Of a DNA stretch of 64,000 bases, positions 1 to 8,238 are shown in pieces. Position 1 is the first letter of the stretch; each line of letters starts with the position of its first letter. Origin of the DNA: Halobium salinum. GTDB lineage: Archaea > Halobacteriota > Halobacteria > Halobacteriales > Haloferacaceae. Where the stretch lies: NCBI RefSeq assembly GCF_026586625.1, contig NZ_JAODIW010000004.1, positions 62,001-126,000 on the forward strand. Direction: 5' to 3'. A program made the position numbers and the translations under genes. The notes beneath the pieces are model-generated. The model ran no database searches and had not been told where the DNA came from. It saw only the letters and a program-made list of their open reading frames with translations.

Positions 1-974
1 CCGGCGCCGAGCCGGGACCGGCCTGCTACGGCCGCGGCGGCACCGACCCGACCGTGACGGACGCGAACGTCGTCCTCGGCTATATCGGCGAGAGCACGGC
101 GCTCGGCGGGGAACTCTCCCTCGACGCCGAGGCGGCCCGCGACGCCCTGTCGGGACTCGCCGACGAGGCCGACCTCGACGGGCCAGTCGAGGCCGCTCGC
201 GGCGTCTACCGCATCGCCAACGCGAACATGACGCGGGCGATTCGCGCCATCACGGTCGAGCGCGGCCACGACCCGCGACGGTTCGCCCTCGTCGCCTTTG
301 GCGGCGCGGGGCCGATGCACGCCGCCGCGCTCGCGGACGACCTCGACGTCGACACCGTGGTCGTCCCCCGCGCCTGTGGGGTGCTCTCCGCGTACGGCCT
401 GCTCTCGGCCGACGAGAAACACGACGCGGTGAAGACCCTGCGGACGCCCGTCGCCGACCTCGACGACGGCGTCGTCGCCGACGCCTTCGACAGCCTCGCC
501 GACGACGTGCTCGCGGACTGTTCGGACCCCGAGGCCGCCTCGGTCGAGCGCGCGATGGACCTCCGGTACGTCGGCCAGTCGTTCGAACTGACGGTCCCCG
601 TCTCGCTGCCGTTCGACCCCGAGGCCGTCACCGCGGCGTTCCACGACGCCCACGAGTCGGCGTACGGCTACCGGATGGACGACGCCGTCGAACTCGTCAA
701 CGTGCGCGCCACGGCGGTCGTCGAGCGCGACCCGGTCGACGTGCGCTACGAGGGTGGGACGGACCCCCAGAAGGACACCCGCGAGGCGAACTTCGGCGGC
801 GAGTACCACGACACGCCCGTGTACGTCCGCGAGCGGGTCCCTCTCGGGACCACACTGTCCGGGCCCGCGGTGTTCGAAGGTGACGAGTCCACCGTCGTGG
901 TGCCCCCGGCGTGGGACGCCGAGGTCGACGAGCGCGGGACGCTCGTGCTGACGCGGGGAGGTGACGGGAAGTGA
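1..974 (+). CDS. hyuA: Hydantoinase/oxoprolinase subunit A, C-terminal part (cut by window edge)
   Basis: This is the ATP-dependent hydantoinase/5-oxoprolinase A subunit, which opens cyclic amides such as hydantoins or 5-oxoproline together with HyuB. The frame is already open at base 3 and reads GAEPGPACYGRGGTDPTVTDAN, the conserved family block, so the start lies upstream of the window; the GTG at 54 is internal. About 323 residues are visible, roughly the last half of a ~660-residue protein, including the block FGGAGPMHA. The stop codon overlaps the hyuB start by four bases (971-974), so the two are translationally coupled. Substrate specificity cannot be read from the sequence. Confidence 0.93.
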   Translation, partial: GAEPGPACYGRGGTDPTVTDANVVLGYIGESTALGGELSLDAEAARDALSGLADEADLDGPVEAARGVYRIANANMTRAIRAITVERGHDPRRFALVAFGGAGPMHAAALADDLDVDTVVVPRACGVLSAYGLLSADEKHDAVKTLRTPVADLDDGVVADAFDSLADDVLADCSDPEAASVERAMDLRYVGQSFELTVPVSLPFDPEAVTAAFHDAHESAYGYRMDDAVELVNVRATAVVERDPVDVRYEGGTDPQKDTREANFGGEYHDTPVYVRERVPLGTTLSGPAVFEGDESTVVVPPAWDAEVDERGTLVLTRGGDGK

Positions 975-2572
975 GTGAAGAAATCGACGCCGTCACCCTC
1001 GAAATCATGCGCAACCAGTTCGAGAGCGTCGCCGAGGAGATGGGGCAGGTGCTCGTCACGAGCGCCTACTCGCCGAACATCAAGGAGCGACGGGACTGCT
1101 CGACCGCGCTGTTCGACGCCGACGGCCGACTCGTCGCGCAGGCCGAACACATCCCGGTCCACCTCGGCGCCATGCCGGAGGCGGTCGACGCCGTGCTCGA
1201 CCGGGACCCGGAGCCGGGCGACGTGTTCGTCCTCAACGACCCGTTCGAGGGCGGCACGCACCTCCCGGACGTGACGATGGTCTCCCCCGTCGCTCCCGAC
1301 GGAGAGGTACTGGGATACGCCGTCTCCCGTGCTCACCACGCCGACGTGGGCGGGATGGCCCCGGGGAGCATGCCGGCGGGGGCGCGCGAAATTTTCCAGG
1401 AGGGCCTCCGGCTTCCCCCGACCAGACTCGTCGCCGGCGGCGACCCCGTCGACGACGTGATGAACCTCCTGCTCGCGAACGTCCGCAACCCGAGCGAGCG
1501 CCGGGCGGACCTCCGAGCCCAGATAGCGGCCAACGACCGCGCCGAGGAACGCGTCGGCGACCTCGTCGCCGACCACGGGGAAGAGAGAGTGCTCGCGGCG
1601 TTCGACGCCGTGATGGACTACTCCCGCGAGCGCGTGACGAGCGAACTCCGGGAGTTGCCGGGCGGCGAGTTCGCCGCCCGCGACGTGCTGGAGGGCGACG
1701 GTGTGACCGACGACGACGTGCCCATCGAGGCCACCGTCACGGTCGACGGCGACACCCTGACCGTGGACTTCGCGGGCACCGCCGACCAGGTCGCCGGCAA
1801 CGTGAACGCCCCGCTCGCGGTCGCCAAGAGCGCGGTGTACTTCGTCGTGCGCTGTGTGACGGACCCCGAGATACCCCCGAACGCGGGCTGTTACGCCCCC
1901 ATCGACGTGCGGGTGCCGGAGGGCTCCCTGCTCAACCCGAACCCGCCGGCCGCCGTCGTCGGCGGCAACGTCGAGACCAGCCAGCGCGTCACCGACGTGA
2001 CCTTCGAGGCGCTGGCCGAAGCCGCCCCGGAGAGAGTACCGGCCCGCGGACAGGGGACGATGAACAACCTGATTATCGGCTCCAGCGGCGCCGACTCCTT
2101 CGCCTACTACGAGACCATCGGCGGCGGCGACGGCGGCCGGCCCTCCGGCGACGGGATGGACGGCGTCCACGTCGGCATGACGAACACGCTGAACACGCCC
2201 GTCGAGGCGCTCGAGGCGGAGTACCCGCTCTCGGTCGAGGAGTACGGCCTCCGGCCGGGGAGCGGCGGCGACGGCCGGTATCGGGGTGGACTCGGCATGG
2301 TTCGTTCGGTGACGGTCGAGACCGACGCCACCGTCTCCCTGCTCACGGAGCGCCGACGCCACGCCCCACCGGGTGCGGCCGGCGGCGAGGACGGCGCCGT
2401 GGGTCGGAACCTCGTCGACGGCGAAGCCGTGCCGGCGAAGACGACCCGGGAGGTGGCGGCGGGGACGACCGTCCGGGTAGAGACGCCCGGCGGCGGCGGG
2501 TGGGGTGACCCCGCCGAGCGCGACGAAGAGGTGCGGGCGGCCGACCGTGAGGACGGGAAGGTCGAGGAGTAG
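971..2572 (+). CDS. hyuB: Hydantoinase B/oxoprolinase family protein
   Basis: The 533-residue partner of HyuA, forming the hydantoinase/oxoprolinase hydrolase. Family landmarks are the N-terminal [45 protein letters not shown], the [17 protein letters not shown] metal/active-site block, and a C-terminal [11 protein letters not shown] signature. The start is GTG at 971, giving a GTGA overlap with hyuA. Length is normal for HyuB. Nothing in the following 300 bases looks like a third subunit or a dedicated transporter, so the substrate (hydantoin, oxoproline or another lactam) is open. Confidence 0.93.
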   Translation: MSEEIDAVTLEIMRNQFESVAEEMGQVLVTSAYSPNIKERRDCSTALFDADGRLVAQAEHIPVHLGAMPEAVDAVLDRDPEPGDVFVLNDPFEGGTHLPDVTMVSPVAPDGEVLGYAVSRAHHADVGGMAPGSMPAGAREIFQEGLRLPPTRLVAGGDPVDDVMNLLLANVRNPSERRADLRAQIAANDRAEERVGDLVADHGEERVLAAFDAVMDYSRERVTSELRELPGGEFAARDVLEGDGVTDDDVPIEATVTVDGDTLTVDFAGTADQVAGNVNAPLAVAKSAVYFVVRCVTDPEIPPNAGCYAPIDVRVPEGSLLNPNPPAAVVGGNVETSQRVTDVTFEALAEAAPERVPARGQGTMNNLIIGSSGADSFAYYETIGGGDGGRPSGDGMDGVHVGMTNTLNTPVEALEAEYPLSVEEYGLRPGSGGDGRYRGGLGMVRSVTVETDATVSLLTERRRHAPPGAAGGEDGAVGRNLVDGEAVPAKTTREVAAGTTVRVETPGGGGWGDPAERDEEVRAADREDGKVEE

Positions 2573-2586
2573 AGAGACCGGGCCGT

Positions 2587-2754
2587 TCAGCGGCTCTCGT
2601 TCCTCGGCGTCGCGGTCGTAGTCGGTGTCCCCTTCTCGACCTCCCGCGTTCGGTAGCCGTCGCCCTCGTAGCGGAAGGTCGCGTCGTCACCGAGTCCGAG
2701 ACAGTCGGCGACGCCGACGGTACCGAGCGCGGCGAGGAAGGCTCTGCGTTGCAC
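2587..2754 (-). CDS. Small putative Tat lipoprotein (55 aa)
   Basis: A 55-residue frame starting with GTG at 2754. The N-terminus reads MQRRAFLAALGTVGVADCLG: twin arginine, RRAFL, a short hydrophobic stretch and a Cys at residue 18, the layout of haloarchaeal Tat lipoproteins. The rest is short and polar, ending in a Thr/Pro-rich tail. A GGGAGGG purine run lies just upstream of the GTG and a TATA-like TTTATC about 30 bases upstream. The lipobox (VADC) is weaker than the usual LAGC. No function is recognised; it could be the remnant of a longer lipoprotein. The rest of 2573-2953 shows no other gene. Confidence 0.45.
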   Translation of the reverse strand: MQRRAFLAALGTVGVADCLGLGDDATFRYEGDGYRTREVEKGTPTTTATPRNESR

Positions 2755-2953
2755 GTGTCGACCCTCCCACGGATTGATAAATACTTCGTGGTGAATCGGA
2801 AGGGGAACCGGTACCGTCTAGATAGCCTCCTCAGCCGGCGTTCGTCCGAAGAGTCCAACGCCCTCTGTCGTAGCCGGAGGTCCAGCCCCGACACTCGTTA
2901 GTGAGATTGACCCGGTAGGGACCGGACCCCTGCTCAGTCCCGCCTCTCCCGAT

Positions 2954-4639
2954 TCACTCCTGTTCTTTGACCGGTGATACGTCGAACTGCTTTCTGAACT
3001 GCTGGACTGCTTCGTCCGAACCGACCAGGACGATGCGTTCGTCGCCGGTGAACCGCCGTTGTGGGTCGATCGTACTACTGAATCCGGACTCGTCTTCGAC
3101 GGCGATCACGCGGCACCCCGTCTTCTCGTAGATCCCCGACTCTGCGAGGGTCGACCCGGCCAGCGGCTCCGCCGGCACGCGAAGGAGCCGAACCTGACTC
3201 GCCGGAGTCAGGATGTCCTCACCGCGGAGCTCTCTCGCGACCATCCGAGCGCTCACTCGCGGGACCGAGAGGACGTAGTCGGCGCCGGCGCTCAATGCCT
3301 TCCGCGTCGCGTCGGTATCGCTCAGTCGGACCAGTATCTCGATATCGGGGTTTAGCGAGCGTGCCAACACCGTCGTGAGGAGCGATTCGGAGTCGTTCGG
3401 AAGCCCGACGATGATCGCTCCGGCAGTCTCGATTCCGGCTGCTTCGAGGGTTTCCTCCGACCCCGCGTCACCGACGACGTCGACACCGTCGCGGTCTCTG
3501 ACGTCGATCGTCGTGACGTCGAGCCCCTCCTCGACGACGACCTCTCGTGCGGCTTGCCCAACCTCGCCCTGTCCGGCAACGATGATACGGTCGTGGCGAC
3601 GGAGCGTTCGGGACGGCTGTGTGAACTCACTGAACGCCTCCAGCGCCTCGTGGGGTCCCGAGAGGAGTAACACCGTGTTCGAGCGGATAACCGCGTCCGG
3701 ATGGGGTGGAAGCTGCAGTTCACCGTCGATCCACGCACCGATGATGTTAGCACCCGTCTCCTCTCTGATTCGTGAGTTGCGTATCCGTGTTCCGACTAAT
3801 CTGTTCCCGTGCTGAATCGGAATCTCCGTGATCTCTAACTCTCCGCCGAGCTCGATAGTGTCCGTCAGGTCCGTGCTGAACGACGAGACCACCTTCTCGG
3901 CGAGTCGATGTCCGAGCACCCCGTGTGGGGACAACACGGTGTTTGCACCCGCATCCAACAGCGCACTTCGCATACTGCTGTCGTCGGTGAGTGCGATGAT
4001 GTCGAGATGGCGGTCTATCGACCGCACCGTCAGAATGGTGTTCACGTTCGCATCACCGGTATCGGTGATGACTGCCCGAGCGGTGTCGATACTCGCCCGC
4101 TCGAACGCTCCCCGGTCCTGCGGAGAGCCGTGAATGACCGAGTAGCCCGCGTCGGAGAGGTCCTTGGCGTTCTCTTCGTCCGAGGAAATCAGGACGTACT
4201 CGATCCCGAGTTCTTCGAGTTCGTCGAGAAGTACGGCCGAGTCACGTCGGTACTCACAGATGATGACGTGGTCCTGCTTCGGCGTGAGTCGGTCGTCCAA
4301 GTTGACCTCGGCCCCGGTGAACAAGGGGATGATGATGAGTCGGAGGGTGAAAAACCCGATTCCGATGCCGGAAATCTGCGCGAACGACACGAACAGGAAC
4401 ATCAGCGGATGGCTCCAGAGGCCGGAGTCCTGCCCGTAGCCGGTCGTCGTCATCGTTTGGACGATGAACTCGAACGAGGCGAAGATAGACTGGTCGACGC
4501 CTTCCAACCGCGCCAGCGCGACGTTGTAGATTACGGCATACAAGCTGACGAGAGCCGTCAGGCCGACGAGATAGTAGATGATGAGTCGGTTCCGGCGGGA
4601 GAACTCGATTGCGGAGAGCTGCCGTGAAAAGAATCCCAT
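2954..4639 (-). CDS. Potassium channel with two RCK (TrkA-N/TrkA-C) units
   Basis: A 561-residue K+ channel. Two membrane helices (about 19-41 and 78-106) flank a pore loop carrying the selectivity filter TTTGYG at 64-69. Two tandem cytoplasmic RCK modules follow: a first TrkA-N domain (about 118-240) with TrkA-C, and a second NAD-binding fold starting near IIVAGQGEVGQAA with a second TrkA-C to the end. Such MthK/Kch-like channels gate K+ flow in response to nucleotides or ions, which matters in a salt-in halophile. The second RCK keeps a GxGxxG-like GQGEVG, while the first reads CEYRRD and is degenerate. A TAGGT-AC-ACCTA palindrome lies directly in front of the start. Confidence 0.92.
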   Translation of the reverse strand: MGFFSRQLSAIEFSRRNRLIIYYLVGLTALVSLYAVIYNVALARLEGVDQSIFASFEFIVQTMTTTGYGQDSGLWSHPLMFLFVSFAQISGIGIGFFTLRLIIIPLFTGAEVNLDDRLTPKQDHVIICEYRRDSAVLLDELEELGIEYVLISSDEENAKDLSDAGYSVIHGSPQDRGAFERASIDTARAVITDTGDANVNTILTVRSIDRHLDIIALTDDSSMRSALLDAGANTVLSPHGVLGHRLAEKVVSSFSTDLTDTIELGGELEITEIPIQHGNRLVGTRIRNSRIREETGANIIGAWIDGELQLPPHPDAVIRSNTVLLLSGPHEALEAFSEFTQPSRTLRRHDRIIVAGQGEVGQAAREVVVEEGLDVTTIDVRDRDGVDVVGDAGSEETLEAAGIETAGAIIVGLPNDSESLLTTVLARSLNPDIEILVRLSDTDATRKALSAGADYVLSVPRVSARMVARELRGEDILTPASQVRLLRVPAEPLAGSTLAESGIYEKTGCRVIAVEDESGFSSTIDPQRRFTGDERIVLVGSDEAVQQFRKQFDVSPVKEQE

Positions 4640-4645
4640 ACTGAA

Positions 4646-4659
4646 TTAGGTACACCTAC
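4646..4659. promoter_or_regulatory. Palindromic operator candidate before the K+ channel
   Basis: The sequence TTAGGTACACCTAC contains inverted arms TAGGT/ACCTA separated by two bases. It lies 7-20 bases upstream of the channel start at 4639, where a leaderless transcript would begin. The same arms occur at 28116-28133 in front of a glycosyltransferase gene. Confidence 0.4.
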
Positions 4660-4763
4660 CCACCGGGTACAGTAAAAGTGGGCGATAATCGGCTCTCGAC
4701 TTCGGCTACAGCCGCGACCGCTACAAGTTGCGGGGTGTGATTCACCGCCGCGGTAGCCTCGGA

Positions 4764-5606
4764 TTACGTCTCCGGCGACTCCATCACCTGCGGGACGCCC
4801 CCGGCGGTGACCGTCTCGCCGACGACGTACGACGAGGCGGGGCTGGCGAGGAACTGCGCCACGTCGGCGATCTCCTGGCTCGTGCCGACCCGGCGGTCGA
4901 CGTCCGTCCGGTCGATGTCGCTCGCGGAGACGCCCATCTGGGACTCGACGCCGGGAGTGGCGACGAAGCCGGGCGCGATGCAGTTGACGCGGATGCCGTG
5001 GCGGGACCACTCGGCGGCGAGCGTCGTGGTGAGGTTGATGATGCCGGCCTTCGCCGCGCCGTAGTGACTCATGTACGGGGAACCCTGCTGGCCGGCGACG
5101 CTGGAGAGGTTGACGATACTCCCGCCGCCGTCGCCTCGCATCGCCTCGCCGGCGGCCTGCGAGCAGTGGTAGGTGCCGGTGAGGTTGCTGTCGACGATGG
5201 TGTGCCAACCGTTCTCGGAGATGTCCTCGAACTGGGCCATGAACGACGCGCCGGCGTTGTTGACCAGCGTGTCGACGCCGCCGAACTCCTCGACGGTGGC
5301 CTCGACGAGCGCGTCGACGGCGTCGCGCTCCCGCACGTCGCACTCGACGGCGATTGCGCTCCCCGGCACCGCGTCGACGTCGGTCGCGCCGTCGTTCGTG
5401 AGACCCTCGGGCGTCCCGCTGAACTCTCCGACGTTCCCCTCGTTGATGGCCTCGGCGACGGGGTCGACGTTCTCCTGCTCGCGCGAGCAGACGACGACGT
5501 TCGCGCCGTCGGCCGCGAAGCGCTCCGCGATGGCGCGGCCGATGCCGCTCGAGGAGCCGGTGACGACGACGGTCTGGTCCCTGACGCTGAACTGGTCTGT
5601 CGGCAT
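4764..5606 (-). CDS. SDR-family oxidoreductase
   Basis: A 280-residue short-chain dehydrogenase/reductase. The cofactor motif TGSSSGIG is at 16-23, NNAG at 116-119, and the catalytic Ser-Tyr-Lys set includes Ser168/169, Tyr182 and Lys186 (YGAAK). It is longer than a classical SDR because of an acidic insertion at about 52-82, between strand B and the conserved acidic cofactor strand. It most resembles 3-oxoacyl-ACP reductase/glucose dehydrogenase-type SDRs. It is transcribed in the same direction as the acyl-CoA dehydrogenase upstream (178-bp gap). By context it may handle hydroxy- or keto-acyl-CoA, but the substrate is inferred only. Confidence 0.9.
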   Translation of the reverse strand: MPTDQFSVRDQTVVVTGSSSGIGRAIAERFAADGANVVVCSREQENVDPVAEAINEGNVGEFSGTPEGLTNDGATDVDAVPGSAIAVECDVRERDAVDALVEATVEEFGGVDTLVNNAGASFMAQFEDISENGWHTIVDSNLTGTYHCSQAAGEAMRGDGGGSIVNLSSVAGQQGSPYMSHYGAAKAGIINLTTTLAAEWSRHGIRVNCIAPGFVATPGVESQMGVSASDIDRTDVDRRVGTSQEIADVAQFLASPASSYVVGETVTAGGVPQVMESPET

Positions 5607-5784
5607 ACGATGGTCGTGGGGTGGTATCGTGATAAGTGGGGGAGGCCCGCTGGTGGGAGAGGTACGGTGTCAGGAGGCCGGCGGGGGTTGTATACGGAAG
5701 GTGCCCGGCCCGTGCCAAACGGTCGGCCGTCGCGTCTCGCGCTCTACACGCCGAGGGTACGTGTCAGATGGACGTCGTTGTGAT

Positions 5785-7005
5785 TCACTCCCCGCCCCGA
5801 TACCGCGTGATGCCCTCGATGGCTCCTTCGTCCACGTCGGAGAAGGCGTCGCGGGCGACGACCCGCCGGTGGACCTCGTCGGCGCCGTCGACGATGCGGA
5901 ACTGTCGAACCGCCGCGTAGAAGTCGGCGAGCGGGAGGTCCTTGCCGATGCCGTTGGCGCCGCAGTACTGCAGGGCCGTGTCGATGGCGTCGTTGGTCAC
6001 CTCGGCGGCGAACAGCTTCGCCATCGACACCGGGACGCGGGCCTCCTCGTCGCGAGCGATTCTGTCGGCCGCGTCTCGAACTACGGTCCGAACCGCGTGG
6101 AGGCGCGTCTCCGCGTCGGCGATTTCGTGGCGGAGGCTCGACTTCTCCGAGAGCGACGAGCCGAACGCCTCGCGCTCGGAGGCGTACGCCTTCGCGACCT
6201 CGAGGGCGCGGTCGGCCATCCCGGAGAAGCGCATGCAGTGGGTGAGCCGCGCCGGACCGAGGCGCTGCTGGGCGTGCGCGAACCCGCGGTTCTCCTCGCC
6301 GAGCAGGGCGGTGTCGGGGACGCGCACCCGGTCGTAGACGATTTCGGCGTGGCCGATGCCGGTCACGCCGTCGGCGAGGTGTGGTACGTCGCGCTCGATT
6401 TCGACGCCGTCGGCGTCAGCGGGGACCAGAAAGAGCGAACAGCCCTCGTAGGGGTGGGCGTCCGGGTCGGTGCGGGCCATCACGACGAGCACGTCGGCCT
6501 CGCTCCCGCCGGTCGTCCACCACTTGTGGCCGTCTACGACCCACTCGTCGCCCTCCTGCCTCGCGCGCGTGCGCATCATCTTCGGGTCCGACCCGGCGCC
6601 CTGGAGCGGTTCGGTCATCGAGAACCCCGAACTGGTCTCGCCGGCGACGAGGTCCGGGAGCCAGCGCTCCTGCTGCTCGTCGGTGCCGACGAGTTCCAAC
6701 AGGTGCATGTTCCCCTCGTCCGGGGCGTCGACGCGGAGCGCGGCGGGGCCGAGCAGGCTCCGGCCCGCCGCCTCGAAGGCGGGGAGCACGTCGTCGAACG
6801 CCATCCCGAGGCCACCCCACGCCTCGCTCACCTGCGGGGCGTAGAGGTCGCGCTCCCTCGCCTCGGCGCGGAGGTCGGCCACCGTCCCGTCGTCGGCCGG
6901 GCCGTCGCCGAGGTGCTCGCGTTCGACGGGAATCACGACCTCGTCGACGAACGTCCGGACGCGGTCGGCGAACTCGCGGGCTTCCGCCGAGTCGTGGTAC
7001 TCCAT
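5785..7005 (-). CDS. Acyl-CoA dehydrogenase, ACAD10/11-like
   Basis: A 406-residue FAD-dependent acyl-CoA dehydrogenase. It shows the N-terminal helical domain, the FAD/substrate block SSGFSMTEPLQGAGSDPKMM and the C-terminal helical domain with QYCGANGI. At the usual catalytic YEGT position it reads RIVDGADEVHRR (about 370-381), with Asp where medium-chain enzymes have Glu; this D-G-x-D-E-V-H form is typical of the ACAD10/11 subgroup. In humans that subgroup is fused to an APH-type kinase, and a stand-alone APH-type kinase lies nearby at 8239-9381. The SDR at 4764-5606 follows on the same strand. The subgroup assignment rests on this motif and context. Confidence 0.9.
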   Translation of the reverse strand: MEYHDSAEAREFADRVRTFVDEVVIPVEREHLGDGPADDGTVADLRAEARERDLYAPQVSEAWGGLGMAFDDVLPAFEAAGRSLLGPAALRVDAPDEGNMHLLELVGTDEQQERWLPDLVAGETSSGFSMTEPLQGAGSDPKMMRTRARQEGDEWVVDGHKWWTTGGSEADVLVVMARTDPDAHPYEGCSLFLVPADADGVEIERDVPHLADGVTGIGHAEIVYDRVRVPDTALLGEENRGFAHAQQRLGPARLTHCMRFSGMADRALEVAKAYASEREAFGSSLSEKSSLRHEIADAETRLHAVRTVVRDAADRIARDEEARVPVSMAKLFAAEVTNDAIDTALQYCGANGIGKDLPLADFYAAVRQFRIVDGADEVHRRVVARDAFSDVDEGAIEGITRYRGGE

Positions 7006-7114
7006 GACGGGCCATGGGCCGTGGGGGTGAAAGGTGTACGGCAGGCGGAAGGGTTCCGAGACCGGACGGGTCAGACGAGACGCCTTCGCCGGGAGCGACT
7101 CGGACGGGCCTTCG

Positions 7115-8137
7115 TCACTGCACCGCTCTTCGCGCTCGTCTCTGCTCGGATTCCGTCTCGAGTTGGGCCTGCTCCCAGGCGAGGTACTCGCGTAGCCCGT
7201 CCTCCAGCGGCCGGTGTTCGAGACCGAGTTCCCGTTTCGCCTTCGCGTTGTCCACCTGGAACTGCTTACCGGCGAAGAACTCCAGCATCTCGGACTCGTA
7301 CCCCTCGGGCGGCGTCACGACCCGCTCGACGACTCGCATGGCGTTCGCGAGCGCCCCGAACACCGCGTCCGGAACGGGCCGGGGTGCCCGAATCCCGGTG
7401 ATTCGCTCGGCGCAGTCGAACACCTCGGGGAGCGTTCGCGGCTCGCTCGCGACGATGTACTCCTCGCCTGGGGTCCCCACCTCCATCGCGAGGACGTGCG
7501 CCCGTGCGATGTCTCCGACGAAGTCGAACGGAATCGTGAAACGCTTCGGTACCATCGGGAGGTCGCCGGTGAGGTAGCTCCGAAAGGCGCTGCGCGCCGA
7601 CCCGTACAGTTTGTCGCCCGGACCGTACACGGCGCCGGGCATGACGACGACCAGCGGTAGCCCCTCGTCCATCATCGGTCTCGCGACCTCGTAGTGCGCC
7701 TGCCACTTCGTTCGGAAGTAGACCGCGGCCGTCGGTTCGTCCGGAGTGACGGTCTCGTCGAGGCGGGCGCCGCTCGTCCCCGGAAAGACGCCGACGGTGC
7801 TCGTGTAGACGCCCTTCGGCACGTCCAGTTCGTCCATCAGCTCGAGGACGTTGCGCGTCCCCTCGACGTTGATTCGTTCGGCAGTGTCGACGTTCTTGGG
7901 GCCCGGACCGACGTAGAACCACGCCGCGATGTGGAACACGCCGTCGACCCCCCGCATCGCCTCGCGCATCTGTTCCTTCTCGGCGATGTCACCCTCGACG
8001 ACTCGTACTGCGTCCGGGAGATGGTCCGCGTTCGACCGGAAGCGCGTCAGGGCGACGACCTCGTGGCCCGCATCGAGCAGTTCTCCCACGACGTGGGTGC
8101 CGACGAGCCCCGTGGCGCCGGTGACGAAGTACTCCAT
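7115..8137 (-). CDS. NAD-dependent epimerase/dehydratase family protein
   Basis: A 340-residue extended SDR when started at the ATG at 8137 (MEYFVTGATGLVGTHVVGEL). An ATG nine codons upstream (8164) is in frame, but it would add residues lacking any fold feature and would absorb a palindrome that looks regulatory. The Rossmann motif TGATGLVG is at the extreme N-terminus. The usual Tyr-x3-Lys appears as YFRTK in the centre (AVYFRTKWQAHYE). It resembles dihydroflavonol-4-reductase/hopanoid-associated sugar epimerase-type proteins. It lies between the acyl-CoA dehydrogenase and the divergent APH-type kinase, so a hydroxyacyl or sugar substrate are both possible. Confidence 0.85.
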   Translation of the reverse strand: MEYFVTGATGLVGTHVVGELLDAGHEVVALTRFRSNADHLPDAVRVVEGDIAEKEQMREAMRGVDGVFHIAAWFYVGPGPKNVDTAERINVEGTRNVLELMDELDVPKGVYTSTVGVFPGTSGARLDETVTPDEPTAAVYFRTKWQAHYEVARPMMDEGLPLVVVMPGAVYGPGDKLYGSARSAFRSYLTGDLPMVPKRFTIPFDFVGDIARAHVLAMEVGTPGEEYIVASEPRTLPEVFDCAERITGIRAPRPVPDAVFGALANAMRVVERVVTPPEGYESEMLEFFAGKQFQVDNAKAKRELGLEHRPLEDGLREYLAWEQAQLETESEQRRARRAVQ

Positions 8138-8139
8138 AG

Positions 8140-8158
8140 TATGTTTATTGTTAACATA
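8140..8158. promoter_or_regulatory. Inverted repeat in the divergent promoter region
   Basis: TATGTT and AACATA form perfect 6-base arms separated by seven bases, ending two bases before the ATG at 8137. The segment is AT-rich in a GC-rich neighbourhood and sits between the divergent epimerase and APH-type kinase genes. It fits an operator or promoter overlap at a leaderless start. Confidence 0.4.
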
Positions 8159-8238
8159 GCACATTTACCTTCGGAGTAGGGCGGAAGTGAGCACGGTCGA
8201 CCCCGACCTATTCGTAACCGCCCCTCCACGGTACGACC

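Noticed and set aside
5173-7401. 742-codon plus-strand frame across the SDR and acyl-CoA dehydrogenase genes
   Set aside because: Antisense of two clearly recognisable genes, with no domain of its own.
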